Assembly (NCBI GenBank): GCA_030386875.1 | Contig: CM059566.1 | Span: forward strand, 41,948,068 to 42,012,067 | Length of the DNA stretch: 64,000 nucleotides | Direction: 5' to 3' | DNA from: Morinoia aosen | Taxonomy: Eukaryota > Arthropoda > Malacostraca > Amphipoda > Talitridae | Shown: in pieces, positions 33,426-46,274 of the stretch | Numbering within the stretch: the first letter of the stretch is position 1 | How the letters are laid out: each line of letters starts with the position of its first letter | Notes under the pieces: model-generated | What the model was told of the DNA's origin: nothing | The model's database searches: none | What the model saw: the letters and a program-made list of their open reading frames with translations, nothing else | Program-made: the position numbers and the translations under genes

Positions 33426-34740
33426 AAGGACTATATTAACCCTTCAATCGTATCGCTAAATCACCAGTGATAAGAATCGTCGTTTTTCAATCATCAGGTA
33501 AGAAGTGCTTTATTTTAGAGAGCGGAGCAGAGAGAGTAATTTTCCGTCCGTATTTACGCAAGAGGAACATTTATTTCTCGTGGAAAATGAAATTGAGGCA
33601 ATATCAACTCCCATATGTAGGGTCTCACGAATGGCATGAGGTTGTCTCTTCAGGAATATATACGCGTGTCCAATTGCTACGTAACACTGAGCTATGAGTC
33701 ACACTCTATTACTGAGCACAAACATTCTTATCCATGTGACAACGCATGGGCTTTGCATTTAGGACCATATGTGACCAGTGACCATAAGCATTTATCAGAG
33801 ACCTTATAGATGTAGGTTTCACCTCGTACATAACGCTTTTTCAGCGACCGAACTGCAGCTTACCATGCAGTATACATAATTCACAGTAAGTACTATCGAT
33901 CCACGAGTTACACATCTTGTGGGAACACAACCTATATTTACGAATGAAAATCAGTTCCAGTTACTACACTAAGGCAATGCTAGATACAAGTTCGGTATGA
34001 AAGAGAATTAATGGGTTTAATTTGCACCTTGCAAGGGGGAGTTTGCACAAGATAATGTCGTATATATATAATTATAAGTACAAGATCGGCTACATCCGCA
34101 ACAGCTGGGTCTCACAGTAAAAGACGACGCTGATCATGGGGTATGTTATGTCTACTTCATAGCTCCGATACTGCTGGACGTACGTATTTACCAAAATTAC
34201 GTCTTCTATCACGCGACAAAAGTATTTGAATCTTACGACCATGAATCAGTAATATTCAGAAATTATTTGCGCGATGCTAGGGAATCTCAAAACAATGCTG
34301 AGAGTGCACAGCGGGATAACGCGAGCATACACAGAACATAGTTCCGCCGACATGACCGCTGAACTATAAGGAGATAATATGAACCCTCGCTCTCACACTC
34401 TCCCATCCGTCACAGACTGCTCAGATGCTGCAGACGTCCGTCGTCCTTTATCCTTTTCTTATTCTTACTGGGAGCGTGTGTTTTTCGCTCTTGTAGCCTA
34501 TTTTTACTTTTCTGATGTTGTTTGCTTGTACTTAGTTATTTCAGCTTGGTGCTTGTGGGTTACCTGTCACCACTTGTTTAGGGGGAAAAGTTTTTTGTTT
34601 GGGGCGGGAAAAAGTGAAAAATATAATTGTTTTATCAATATTGAATTGATGTTGTGGACAGTATGAATAGGTTTTTCATGTCAGAAAGTATCCTTGTTGA
34701 GTTATATTCATTTCTAATACAATTTATCTAATTTCCATAT
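33426..34740. other. No gene recognised
   Basis: Mixed AT-rich sequence. Frames of 76 (33467-33697) and 95 codons (34379-34666) have no recognised motif. Confidence 0.5.
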
Positions 34741-34759
34741 ATATACGTATATAATGAAC

Positions 34760-34799
34760 CTCTGGGACCTTCCTCTTCAGTTCTTGGAAGGTCCCAGAG
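34760..34799. other. Perfect 14-bp hairpin
   Basis: CTCTGGGACCTTCC (34760-34773) and GGAAGGTCCCAGAG (34786-34799) are exact inverse complements around a 12-bp loop. The stem is GC-rich in an AT-rich setting. It could be a relic of a small inverted-repeat element or an RNA stem. There is no U-run or gene next to it. Confidence 0.85.
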
Positions 34800-35118
34800 A
34801 TTCCTTTTAGTCTGAAACAGAACATAAATAGAAAAATAATAAAAATTAAAAATAATTTAATTAAGATAACCTTAGCATAACCTTGAAATTAAAAGGAAAC
34901 CATAAGACCTTCATCTTAGTATGATTATTTTTGATCTTCAAATCGTACTTTTTAGTCCTCTCATCGCTGTTTTATTCATCATGTTGAATTCTTATCATTA
35001 TTTCGCACCATTTTGTTTTGCCATTCACTCTCGTGATCCGCCCATTGCCTAAATTAACAATTCGTAACATTATTGTTCAGTCCTTCATTTGGTTTTACAC
35101 ACGGTATTCCAACTCTTT
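34800..35118. other. No feature recognised
   Basis: AT-rich interval between the hairpin and the 76-bp array. Confidence 0.5.
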
Positions 35119-35450
35119 TATGTTTCAATTTCTCTCCTGCTTCGTGCTTGTATTAAAATTAAAAAATGCTATTAAAATGCTTCGTAAACTTTTTTGTTAT
35201 TCAATTTCTCTCCTGCTTCGTGCTTGTATTAAAATTAAAAAATGCTATTAAAATGCTTCGTAAACTTTTTTGTTATTCAATTTCTCTCCTGCTTCGTGCT
35301 TGTATTAAAATTAAAAAATGCTATTAAAATGCTTCGTAAACTTTTTTGTTATTCAATTTCTCTCCTGCTTCGTGCTTGTATTAAAATTAAAAAATGCTAT
35401 TAAAATGCTTCGTAAACTTTTTTGTTATTCAATTTCTCTCACGCTTGTAT
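35119..35450. repeat. 76-bp tandem array, about 4.3 copies
   Basis: TTTCTCTCCTGCTTCGTGC, TTGTATTAAAATTAAAAAAT and GCTATTAAAATGCTTCGTAA recur with anchors at 35131, 35207, 35283 and 35359 and a truncated copy near 35435. Copies are virtually identical, so the array is young. Confidence 0.96.
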
Positions 35451-38400
35451 TGAGATGTTTCGTGTGTCGTCGTTGCCAGTTGATTTTGGTCAAATTTTGT
35501 GCATGGCGGTGACACATGACCTCACTGCGATGCTGGTCACAGCGCAGGCAGCATTAAATGCTTGCAAACTATGTTCCGCACATGTAGGCAGTATACAGAC
35601 GGAATTTTTCTTATGAAAAAATCCGCCCAGTAAAGGGAAATAACGTATTAAACATTTCTCAAATTTAACATGTTGACTTACCCTACTTATCGAACTTATT
35701 TTACACCTGTAGCTTCTATTTTACAGGCTTCGAATCTGTATTTAACTCCACTGTGTCTTAAAAAAATCGCGCGTTTGAAAAAATATATTTGCATTAAATG
35801 TTGATTTTGAGATTAGCATCTCTTGAACGCACAACCGAGGGTGAAGTGTACGAAAGTTGACCTTCGTAACAATGAGCACAATGCCAGGTAACTTGGCTTC
35901 AGCACTTGGCCTTGTATTCCCATCTGGCGCCGGCGTAACAAACCCGCAATTGACATTGCAAATAATTCAAATCTGAGGCAACGCCTCAGTACACAGCATT
36001 AGAGATTTTGCTCAATGCATCATTTCAGACCGAAAATGAACGCACGTAAAATGACCCGCGAAGCCATATGGAATTTAGCTGTGCACATTTTATTGATTGC
36101 GGAACATCAAAAGCGCTACTCGAAGCCCGCACCACTCACACGGCGAGCGTTATCAGGAAGAGTTAAGACTCGGAGCATAGCTACGACTCGGTGTCAATAA
36201 ACAGACACTTTAGGGCGCCATCTAGCGGGCGTAAAGTAGCGAGATTATGACCAACACATGAGGGCAGCCTACACCGCTTTCTGGGTACGTGAGCCTCGGG
36301 GTGATAAGGCCAACGTTGGGCTTCATTAAATCAAACTTGGCCCAATAATGGCTCCACTTACGACTATTTCCCTGTCCAGTCTGGAGAGAGATGTGCGCAC
36401 TTCGGTTATTTGCGAGCGGGGTTTGGGATGAGCTCAGTGAGCACCACACACTGTGAAAACTGCCAATTAAACGCGTAAGTGAATCCTTGATGCTATATTA
36501 TGTTATCCTTCTTCTAAGTTTAGTTATTATTTTGTCTACATCTTATTGGAGTTATTTATTGTAGTTAAACTTTGGCTAATTTTTTGCAGCTAAACACATT
36601 ATTTGCTATAAAATTTATCCGTGCCTCAATTATGCACTACTGTCAATTATTTTTCATAGAGAAAATTCAAAAGTATATTACCTCACGAATATTATTTGTT
36701 TAACTCTATCGTAATTGACTCACCAAAGATGGCAGTATGCGATGAAGTTCGATACAGCGCTGAAATCGGTAAAGTTATTTGATAATATTTCCTTACGGAC
36801 CTTTTAAAAACGCACACGCTGCTTCAGAGCCGAAAATAAATCGTCAAATAGTATTTATTTTCCCCAAAGAATAAACTCGGATGACCATCAACACAATTTT
36901 CCCCCATAAAATATTATAATTATCTCTCTAAGATCTTTCTGACGTAGCTACCTTTTCCGACTAGCAGCGTGGAAGCAAGGAACGTGTAACTTCAGCGTCA
37001 GCGTTCAAGGCATTGTAATAAACTTGAAGTTCTCGTGTTTGCCCAGCGAGGAGTGTTTGGCGTACTGCTGCTTGCTCCTGTTATGGAGATAAATCAGCGG
37101 CAAGAGCGGTAACGTCGGTTTATTGTTGAAAAGCCTGCGGAATGTCGCTAAATTGAAGTGGACGACATTCTTTGACAAACCTAAGGCCGTTCTGAGCGTA
37201 CGAAAGCGGCCTCTGAATGTACGCTGAGTCCATCGAACATTGCAGACACAAACACGGCTGCTTAAAAAGCGCTTGGGATGAATGAGGTGTCCTGCAATTT
37301 ATAGCTTTCCTTAAGGTGCTTTTAATCAAGCCACAGAGCCTTGCTTCAACACTTTTTGATTTAATCTCCGTTGCACACACGCAAAATCGGGAGTCTCGCA
37401 TTAATAGGAAAACACAATACAGTACGAGCAGTTACGTAAAGTTGCCAGTTCTGAACAGGCCGAATCGGTATACCACGTACGAATAGCTTCTATTACTTGC
37501 ATCAAAAGCTGCTATTGTGATGCAAAAATTTGCATGGTAAGCACCATTCTGAATATTTAGTTTTTAAGACACAAGGTGATTTCTGAACTCAATTTTAGTT
37601 TATAAGTCAATCAACTTTTTTCGTAAATGCAGTCGATCCGTAAGTAATAAGTGCATACCCGAGAAGCTAGCTATAGGAGCAGGTCCTGTTGCAGAAAATT
37701 TTTAAAACACCCCTCAGTGTGTGATTTCCACATTTGGCCAGCAATAGCACAAAGTACTGACATTAATTGTGCTCTCAAGACTCTACGTATGCCATCCAGA
37801 GGAAATTCAAATTCAGTTCATTATTTCAGCATTGGAACGTGATCAAACGTTATGAGGTTATAGTCGTAGTGACAAGTTCTCTTCTTGCTTGGTTGTGAGT
37901 AGATATAGCAAATTCACGTTATTAATATTTAGGCCTGCAGACCGATTTATCATGCAGGCAAGGAATAGTGGCTATAGAAGATATAATGCTTTCATGCTAT
38001 AAAAATAAGGCCTCGGAACGAGAATGGTACGACATTTTTTTTTACGCCACACTTCTTCAATAATGTCCACCCTCTGTTGCATATAAGAAGAATGCTTTGG
38101 TATATTCAAACATTCTAGTTAGTAAATTTTTCAGAATTACTTAACTTCTTCATCTGCAATCACGTTTGCTGCTTTTGTGATAGATTACCGATGTTTCCTA
38201 CACAAACACGCTGTGCAGAGCACAAGCGTGGCGGGAGTAAGTTTGTTGCATTATTTTCGCTCGAGAATGAATGACGCGTCCGGTGACTGAAGCCATCGAC
38301 CTTAATTTACTAATTTGAGATTTGTAACACGAGGATGATAGGCAATACTTCAGTAATATTCATGACCTTACTGATTTTATTGGGATTGTGTTTGCAATTT

Positions 38401-39358
38401 TCGATATCAAACGAACATAATTTTTATGTTCAAACATATGTAGTGATATCATACTCGAAGAACGCTGACTAGGAAATTATTCTTGAGTAGCCGCGTAAGT
38501 GCATCATTCACTAAGTCGGGCGATGGTCTGCAGATGAGGGTCTTGGAGTTTTTCAGCATGCTACCTTCATGCTTAAAATTTTTGAGCTTCTCACTCTATG
38601 ACCGGTGACTTTTTTATTTACTGTACCGTAACTTCTTACTCGAAACACTGCATGTACTCGGAATTTTGTGCAGTGACTTCTTATTTACGCTGGACATTGG
38701 ATTCCCAGTGTTCAGGCTGCAGCTGGGTAGTGCTAGAGTGCTCGATCTAGTATTTTGTTAGGAGAACGTAGGTGTAGATAAAGGTGATCTCCACCATCTG
38801 AAAACTTTACTTCCACTGAAAAATGTCTCTTCCTATGTCTCGTTACGTATCATCAATTGCATCTCAGGGAAGTTGATGCAGAAAAATTACGCAGATGTCC
38901 TCAAATTTTAAAGTTGATTCGTTTCTCGGGGTACGGGATGTGTGAAACTGGAAATCAGAAAAGCGTTTTTCGTTCCATCAGGTAATTTCAAGTTTTTTCA
39001 TTTGTTCTACATCATGAATTTAACCGAACGTTTACTGGTGCGATTGTTGTTGTCTTTGAGTGTTGTCTGTTCACTCTGACCAATACGTATATAATTCACC
39101 CTACCGTCATGCAGTACTCAAGCACTGTAAATAGGGATAATAATTATCCATCATAACTGAACGGTTCTTATAAAATAAAGTGAAAATTTGAAATCTAGTG
39201 TTCCCAACTCGAGATTGACGTGTCATATAACTACGATTCGAGAAAATCATTCCTAGGATAGACATCGAACGTCCTTCATACTTTTCATCTTCTGCCATAT
39301 GCAGTGCTGGTGCTCACGTACGCGTCTCTCTAACGCTGTGCTTGATTTTTCCTTGAAT
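35451..39358. other. Long stretch without recognised features
   Basis: Nearly 4 kb. No MITE, tandem array or credible exon was found. Minus frames 36222-36449 (75 codons) and 37120-37401 (93 codons) and smaller plus frames are unrecognised. Confidence 0.5.
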
Positions 39359-39542
39359 TTAACACTTTGCTTGCGAAACTACTCATCGATGCGTCGTTTG
39401 AAAAAATTTAAAAACTTTTAATAGTAATTGTATTTAATGGTTCCAGTTAATGTTTGGTCTTATGGCATTGGTAATAATTTTTTACTTGAAATTTGAGTTG
39501 ATTATTGAACTTGAGTTTAACCCATCGCAGTCAACGAGTTAA
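39359..39542. mobile_element. TTAA-flanked MITE, copy C
   Basis: TTAA at 39359-39362 and TTAA at 39539-39542 enclose 176 bp. The ends read CACTTTGCTTGCGAAAC and CCATCGCAGTCAACGAG. Reverse-complemented, the interior (GGGTTAAACTCAAGTTCAAT, AAACATTAACTGG) aligns along its length with copy A. The orientation is therefore opposite to copies A and B. It has a single subterminal CATCGATG palindrome where copy A has a duplicated block. It is non-coding. Confidence 0.9.
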
Positions 39543-40091
39543 TAAGCTTAGAAGTTTTATTTTTTCTAAAACCGAAGCCCTGTTGCCCAAGGTTCTCCGC
39601 CAAAGTCGCTCATGACATCCCGGACGCCGCACGTTGTGCTCACCAGGTACGTCTTCCCTGCGCCTCCACAGCCTCGTGCGAGGTGCTGCCTCAAGTGATA
39701 ATGAAACTACTCCAGTGATGCTCGAACGCGTTGTCACTTTCGTTTCTACTTCGTTATGGGAGAACAATACTGCCTTTGTAAATTTTTTTACCTTCATTTG
39801 GAGGTAAATTTTCGTAAATTCGTAAATTGCCTTCGTAAATTTTTTAATGTGGTGAGTTTTCTTTTTTGATTTGCAAATTTTTTCACCTTCATTCGGAAGA
39901 GAAGTCGTAAATTTTTTAATGTGATGAGTTTTTTCCCTGGTACTCTCGTTTTCGGAATGCTCTCTAACAATTAAGCTGTTCAGGTACGGACATTTGTAAA
40001 ATGCTCTGGGATAATTTTTTACCAAAGTTTTGGGAAAATTTTGGCATCGAATCACGATTATTTGAATAAAAATTTTTTTAGAACAGGATTA
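39543..40091 (-). other. Unrecognised minus frame with internal repeat
   Basis: A 174-codon minus frame (39531-40055) contains two copies of KTHHIKKFT. They stem from a 72-bp DNA duplication: CGTAAATTTTTTAATGTG at 39834 and 39906. Its last codons and stop lie inside MITE copy C. The remainder, with RTRLWRRREDVPGEHNVRR, is GC-richer and not recognised. It is probably not a gene, although the GC-rich third could be an old exon. Confidence 0.15.
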
Positions 40092-40560
40092 GCCAAGTCC
40101 CTGAACTTCCTTTCTCATTAAAAAAATAACAGCATGATTTATTAAACACTAAAAAATTCATCTACCTACTATGAGGGACTCTCTAGTTCAAGTAAGGAAA
40201 AACGCATGCTATTCCCTAGCATGGCAAGAACATTTTCAGAACAATGAGCGTTGGAAGCAAGAGGTATGATTTCATTTGGCGCGTGCCAGACACCGAGTGT
40301 CAGGAGCGTGCCTGGCACCGAGCTCCAAGCTTCTGTTTGACGTGTGCTAGTCAGGGTCGTAAATTAAGGTGATTCGATTGCAGCTTAGTCATGGATTTTT
40401 TGCCCAAGTCCTCGACGCAATTTTATCAACAATCCAATAAAGAGAAGCACTCCAGGCCTGCCCGGTCTCGTCAACCACTTGGGATTTACGAGGCTGTTTT
40501 GAAGACTTCGTGTACACAACGGCGTCGTCGTCGTCGGCAGCGGCGGAGGCTGGCTGTTCT
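40092..40560. other. No gene recognised
   Basis: Includes a short internal repeat (GTGCCAGACACCGAG and GTGCCTGGCACCGAG at about 40285-40322). Frames of 73-74 codons overlap on both strands at 40385-40612, with an R-run from a CGTCGTCGTCG microsatellite. Confidence 0.5.
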
Positions 40561-40564
40561 GAAG

Positions 40565-40825
40565 ACCGTGCACCGTATGCTCGCAGTGATCACAAGGAGA
40601 GAACCTCAATGAGCTTTGTGTTCTTCTTCTTTACTTTTTGAGTAGGAAATGATGCAAGGGCGGAAATTTGTTCTCGTGATTCCGTGAGACTTGACGCGCC
40701 GCATGCTCGCAATGATCACAAGGAGAGAACCTCAATGAGCTTTGAGTTCTTCTTCAACGCTTTTTGCGTAGGAAATCATGCCAGTGCAAAAAATATGTTC
40801 ACGTGATTTTTCTCACAAGATTTTG
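40565..40825. repeat. 126-bp tandem duplication
   Basis: TATGCTCGCAGTGATCACAA at 40576 and CATGCTCGCAATGATCACAA at 40702 head two copies. Each continues with GGAGAGAACCTCAATGAGC, TTGTGTTCTTCTTC or TTGAGTTCTTCTTC, and GTAGGAAATGATGC or GTAGGAAATCATGCC. Confidence 0.92.
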
Positions 40826-43236
40826 GTAATAGATGAAGTTTATGTGTCGCTTTCATCGCACGATTGATGGTGTGAATAGAGAAAAGGATTGGATTGAAAT
40901 TTCTTTTTATTATTTTTAATTCCGCGTACGTCTTTCCCCGAGCAAACGTGCATGTCAGTTTCTTCGTTGTACGAACACAGAATTTAAATACAGTGTTTTT
41001 ATTTTTGGTGAACGCAGGAACACATATTGAAGCCTGTATAGAACTGATGAATTTGTCGTTCAAGGAAAATTAATTTTTTCATTTACGCCATGGGCGGTTG
41101 ACATATCGATAAATAAGATAGTGGTGTGACAGATAAGGCTGGGATTTTTTTGCACCTCCCAAAGCGAATAACTCATTTTTAATTTAAATTCAAGTTGTTC
41201 TCATGGTACATTATGCATTATTTTGATCAATGTATTTTCCAACCACGAATACATAGTTTTGTGTGATGAAAATATGTGAGCTGCAAGCAGAGAGACACAC
41301 TGACCACCAAATTTCGTCACAGAACTACGACTTGCGGTACTCGAGTAGAAGTCTCATGCATGCGTCACCTATGAAGGTATCACCAGTTGTGCGGCGAGAG
41401 TGCAAGCTTTACCTTGGGATCTGATTTACGCTTGCTTTAATTGCAGGAGTTCACTTGTATCTGAACTTTCAACTAATGGAAAACATAAAAATAGGACAAA
41501 TATTAGAGTTTATCATTTAGTGCCGTATTCCGTACGATATGTTGCTTATGTTACTATAAGTACTTACGAATTACTTCAATATTCTTACTGTTACTAAATA
41601 AAAGTTTTCAAGAGGATTACTTCCCATTAAAAAGATGGTATATATCTTTCAAATCTGTTGGCAGTAAGGGAGAATATTCTAAGTTTCGGGAAATGTTTGT
41701 GAACTGAAATGAAGCTAGCGGAGTTAATTAATACTCGTATATTTTACCTAAGATGTTATATATAGTAGGAATCTTTACAAGATGCTGTAGCACGTGCGAT
41801 AGTTCAGTGAATTATTTCAGAAGAGAAATTTTGAAAGTATGAACACAAGTTTACTAAACCGGGTTTTATTTAGGACTAAATAACTGATCATAATTATAGT
41901 AACAGTTTTTTCACCAGAGACTCAGCTTTCGAACAAGTTAGGTGTGAATTTTACCAGCGAAGTTTTTACAGTGTCGTCGTCTGTAAAAATCGCTCAAAAT
42001 TTGTGACGGAAGCATGATTTTACAGCCACTGATTTCAGGTGTTCCATTACCCTCGGAAATGAGCAGGTGCCAGTATCCTCTTTACCTGAACACGCATAGT
42101 ACAAACACGCCCACTGGTAGCGTAAACTTGTCAAGATGAGTGGAGCATGAGCCGGTCGCTTCACGAGGCACCCAGCATCTGTTCCCGTGAACAGGAGCCT
42201 CTGTTGAGCTTCTCTGTTGCTCTTTGTTCTCTTCAATCATTCGCTTGCCATCCACGAATTAGTTCACTTCCTTCTATATACGTGTGTCAGCGCCATTTGT
42301 GTTTTCCTCTGCGTTGGTTCTTCTCCAGTTGCGTTTTTTCGTCAATTTATGTACATTGGTCTTACACATGTGTCAAATTTCTACCGGCAGGAATATAGAG
42401 TTGTTTTATAATATCGTAGTGTCTACGCTAATTCTAACGTATTTTGATGGCTATAATTCTTTATTAAAGCATGATACACAAAAATTACGAGTACGTTACT
42501 TATTTTGCACTATAACAGCGCAAAATCAAGCGAAATTTGCCGTTTTAGTAAAATTATCTTACAGTGATGTCGATTTGCAGCAGTCATCAACAAAGGTATT
42601 TTCTGATGTTGATCGCAATGAGCATATTGTTTTGCCCATATTCATGTTTGAAATATTCTGAGCGTCATTTCCCCAATTACTCCCGGATACGGCGTTCTCA
42701 GCATATTTTCATCGAACACGAAATACGAGCTTTGCTTTCGTTTGAGCCGCAACTTTTCTCAAAGAATTAAATTGGGGTCTTCCGAATAGTTTTTTGCGAA
42801 TAGAAGTGCCTCTTTAACTTCTCCTGTGGCATGGGAGAGTATGAGGGACGCGCTCTGCAGGTCCGTGCTGATGGACAAATGTGCTGCTCTTATTTTGCAT
42901 GGGAAGTGAACGCAAAATGTCCTGATATGATCTCGCATTGGTTTTCCTGAAATTACTCAGCAGTAATGATTGTTTCCTCTGGCCATGTTTGTTCAACTTC
43001 AATGATTATAATTCTATTTTCGGGTAGTGTATCTGTTGCCATGTAAGACGTACATAAGGGTCTCTCTTATATTAGCTGGAAATAGTTTGAACTGTAGGAA
43101 AGTTAAACCTCTTTTTGATTGCGTATAGCAGAGGGCCTTGCGTGTTTTCATTTTTTTGCATGAGCACCTCTCGCTAAATTCAAAATTCACCTCGAAGGTT
43201 CACATAGACATCCCGTCACGAAAGTGCCCGACTTAT
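40826..43236. other. Long stretch without recognised features
   Basis: AT-rich. Overlapping plus frames at 42147-42661 (up to 125 codons) are C-, F- and L-rich and unrecognised. There is no repeat or element of note. Confidence 0.5.
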
Positions 43237-43595
43237 AGGAGAGAAAATAACGGACAATAACGAATAGGAGAGAAAATAATGGACATGCTATGGGCTGCAG
43301 TTAGTTCACTTATAGATAAATAATCTACGAAGAGAAATGGGCGAGAGAATGACGGACATGCTATGGGCTGCAGTTGGTTAACCTATAGATAAATAATCTA
43401 CGAGGGGAAATGGGCGAGAGAATGACGGACATGCTATGGGCTGCAGTTGGTTAACCTGTAGATAAATAATCTACGAGGGGAAATGGGCGAGAGAATGACG
43501 GACATGCTATGGGCTGCAGGTGGTTAACCTGTAGATAAATAATCTACGAGGGGAAATAGGAGAGAAAATGACGGACACGCCATGGGCCGCAGGTA
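43237..43595. repeat. 73-bp tandem array, about 4.8 copies
   Basis: GGACATGCTATGGGCTGCAG, TTGGTTAACCTGTAGATAAA and TAATCTACGAGGGGAAATGG recur with anchors at 43281, 43354, 43427 and 43500. It is unrelated in sequence to the other 73-bp array at 23.4 kb. The last unit is diverged. Confidence 0.96.
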
Positions 43596-44034
43596 CGGAT
43601 GCAACACGTCACAGGGTCCGTGCAGGGCGGCGCGACAAGGGACGTGTGGGCGTGAGCGTGTGATGGGGTTGTGTGTCGCTGTCACGATCGGTGTCAGGTG
43701 GCGGCGCGGGAGTATCATGTCTCTCTCTCACTCGTCACGCCGACCGTATTCACTGTCAGCTCCATTGGAGGTGTTCCATCGATCTTTTTCTCAGTGATTG
43801 ACCTCAAAAAGTTTTTCGCTCTTTATATGTTTTTTTTAGATTATTTTGTACTGTCTTAAGTTCATTAGATTGAAGTAGTTTTTTCTGTTGGTGTGTGCTG
43901 TTGCGTCACATTCGTTCTGCTGTATGTGCATTAGAGGGTGCAGAGTTTTGGCGAAACTAAAACACCAAATAAGTTGTGAGAGCTGCGTAAAATAAAGCGG
44001 AGAAACTTTTCAGTACCTACGATGATGGTTAAGG
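43596..44034. other. GC-rich patch then AT-rich DNA, no gene recognised
   Basis: 43596-43710 is GC-rich with CpGs (GTGCAGGGCGGCGCGAC, AGGTGGCGGCGCGGGAG). Frames of 62-71 codons overlap there without recognisable motifs. Confidence 0.4.
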
Positions 44035-45058
44035 AGCATCAAGAACAACAACAACATCAATTGTTGTTGATCAATATTTATCAACAAAACATCAAAACAT
44101 GGACATCCATTTCAACACAAAATGCAGCGTCAGGAACGAAGACAATAAAAGCATAGGAAGCAGCAGCCAGAATTATCATCTTGAGCCGTCACATTAGAAA
44201 TAATATCAAAATCAAAATAAACATCAACAAATAAAGCTTATAGATCAATACACGACACCCATAGAAAACACCAATAGACGAAATTAATTGGCATTATCTA
44301 CAGATAACATTACTTATTGATAAAAACCATATTATTGACCACACAGAAAAATAGTAATGAAAGTAGCAGTAACAACATCAGCGACAACAACAGCTGCTGG
44401 AAACATAACATCAGCAACAATTAAAGCCACAATAAACACATGAGAAAAAAACAACCGCTGCAGTAAAAAACATCAATGACTGCTGAATCAGCATCAAAAA
44501 CACCACAAGAAACCACAACAACAGTAGAAGTATAATGAGTAAAAACTACAGCAGCAGCAACAACAAAGTATAAACAACATCATGAACAACAACAGTAAAA
44601 CCAGCAGCAATAGCAACAGTACGATCAGCAACAGCACCAGAAACCATACCAGAAACAACAGCTCGTAGGACAACAACAACGGTAGGATCAACATTGGCAA
44701 CAAGACTAATAGCAACAGGGCCAATAACATCAGCTGCAATAAAAGAAAGAAAAGCAAAAACAACATAGCCAACAAAAGTACCTACAAGATTACCAGCAAT
44801 AACTACAGTAGCACGAACAGCAGCAGTAGCAACAGCACTTAACAACAACAGTGACAGTAACAACAGCACAAGCGACAACAACACCAGCATCATCAACACC
44901 AACACTTTACAACAACAGCGCCAGTAACAACAGCACGAGCAACAACAGCGGCAGAAACATCAGCATCATCATCAACAACACTTAACAACAACAGCGCCAG
45001 TAACACCAGCACGAGCAACAACAACAACAACACAAGCAGCAGCAGTTGCCAACATCAG
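44035..45058. repeat. One-kilobase CAA/CAG-rich low-complexity tract
   Basis: The tract is dominated by AACAACA, CAGCAGCAAC, ACATCAGCAAC and similar words without a strict period. It is most ordered at 44880-45050 (ACAACAGCGCCAGTAACA repeated). On the minus strand it gives L-, V- and A-rich frames of 93 and 119 codons (44494-44905), which look like membrane proteins but are composition artefacts. Confidence 0.88.
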
Positions 45059-45294
45059 CAGTCCCGCAACATTCACATGCAGCGCGCACAAATTACGACC
45101 CAGAAACGTGCCCTCAGCTCCACTATAAAGTCAACACTGCCTCCGCTCCTGCCACCATAGATGGACTTGGTCACGGCGCCTCTTGTGGACATCCTCGCTC
45201 GCTGTTGCCTCCTCTGAAATTAGACCGTGTGAGTGGGTCTGGTCTTCTCAAACTGCAACGCTTATTGTCCGCCCGTTGCTTCTCAGAACTATTG
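45059..45294. other. Mixed-composition segment, unassigned
   Basis: GC-richer than its surroundings and covered by an 89-codon plus frame (45046-45315) with no recognisable domain. Confidence 0.35.
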
Positions 45295-45388
45295 TCTATA
45301 GAGACTATTGCTTAGCGACTATTGCTTGGCGGCTATTGCTTAGCGACTATTCCTTAGCAACTATTCCTTAGCCACTATTGTTAACGAC
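45295..45388. repeat. 14-bp tandem repeat, six copies
   Basis: ACTATTGCTTAGCG and close variants start at 45304, 45318, 45332, 45346, 45360 and 45374, an exact 14-bp period. Confidence 0.93.
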
Positions 45389-46274
45389 TAAATTATTAAA
45401 TTATTTACGCCTAAATAGCCCACTTGCAGTGTGATGTATTTCTCTCTGAACTTACTTCTCTTGTGAGGCGATCTTGAATCTAGGTCCGCGCATTTCAGTC
45501 TATCGAACCATAACCCTGTCTTCTATGCACATACCCTCGGTTTTTAAAATTGTTTTAGTTCTTGCTGAGATCTGGTCAAGTATATTTACATGTATCACTT
45601 CAGAATGCTGTTTATTAAATGTTATGTAGCAGTCACAGACGCATGGGATTAAGTTGTGTAATCCATTTTCCTCGTAAAATTTCTAACATCCTATTTGTTG
45701 AAACACAACAATTTCCCTCTCAGAATAGCAACACACTTCGGCTAAATTGACAGGTATGCTTCCTGTAAATTTCGACGAATACCTACGTGTCCAGTGACCA
45801 AAGCTAATGCCTGCAATTGCTTAGTTCAGCTACATTGTTTTATGGCATTATTTTGCTCTTCTCTATCAGAAAAATTGCCCATCATCAGAAGCCACACTTC
45901 CATACAATTTACGTAATCGTAGAGGTGTAGCTGATAGCTCAGTCTCTCTAAATGTTATAAATTTAGTTACGCTACTTGACACATAAAGTTTGAACTTTTG
46001 GGGCTTTTTTCCAATGAGGTTTGGGCGTGAAGAGCATCCAAAATCTGCACAGATACGAGAACATGAATCTTTCGTATATATCCGGTCGCTAGTCCTAACC
46101 AGAGACGGGGTTGTCGTAATACTTTATCGTATTTGTAGGACAACCTTACGTACTTCACAATGTTTACAATACTAAAATATTCTGATTCACTATTTCTGAT
46201 AAAATTTAAACTTTCTCAAGCCTTCTGACTGCCGGATATCGAGCAAGTTACGTCCAATGTGCAGTACCTCAGTG
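45389..46274. other. No gene recognised
   Basis: AT-rich. Two frames of about 60 codons on opposite strands at 45967-46175 are unrecognised. Confidence 0.5.

Noticed and set aside
44494..44905. L- and V-rich minus frames that look like multi-pass membrane proteins
   Set aside because: The hydrophobicity is the reverse complement of CAA/CAG low-complexity DNA.
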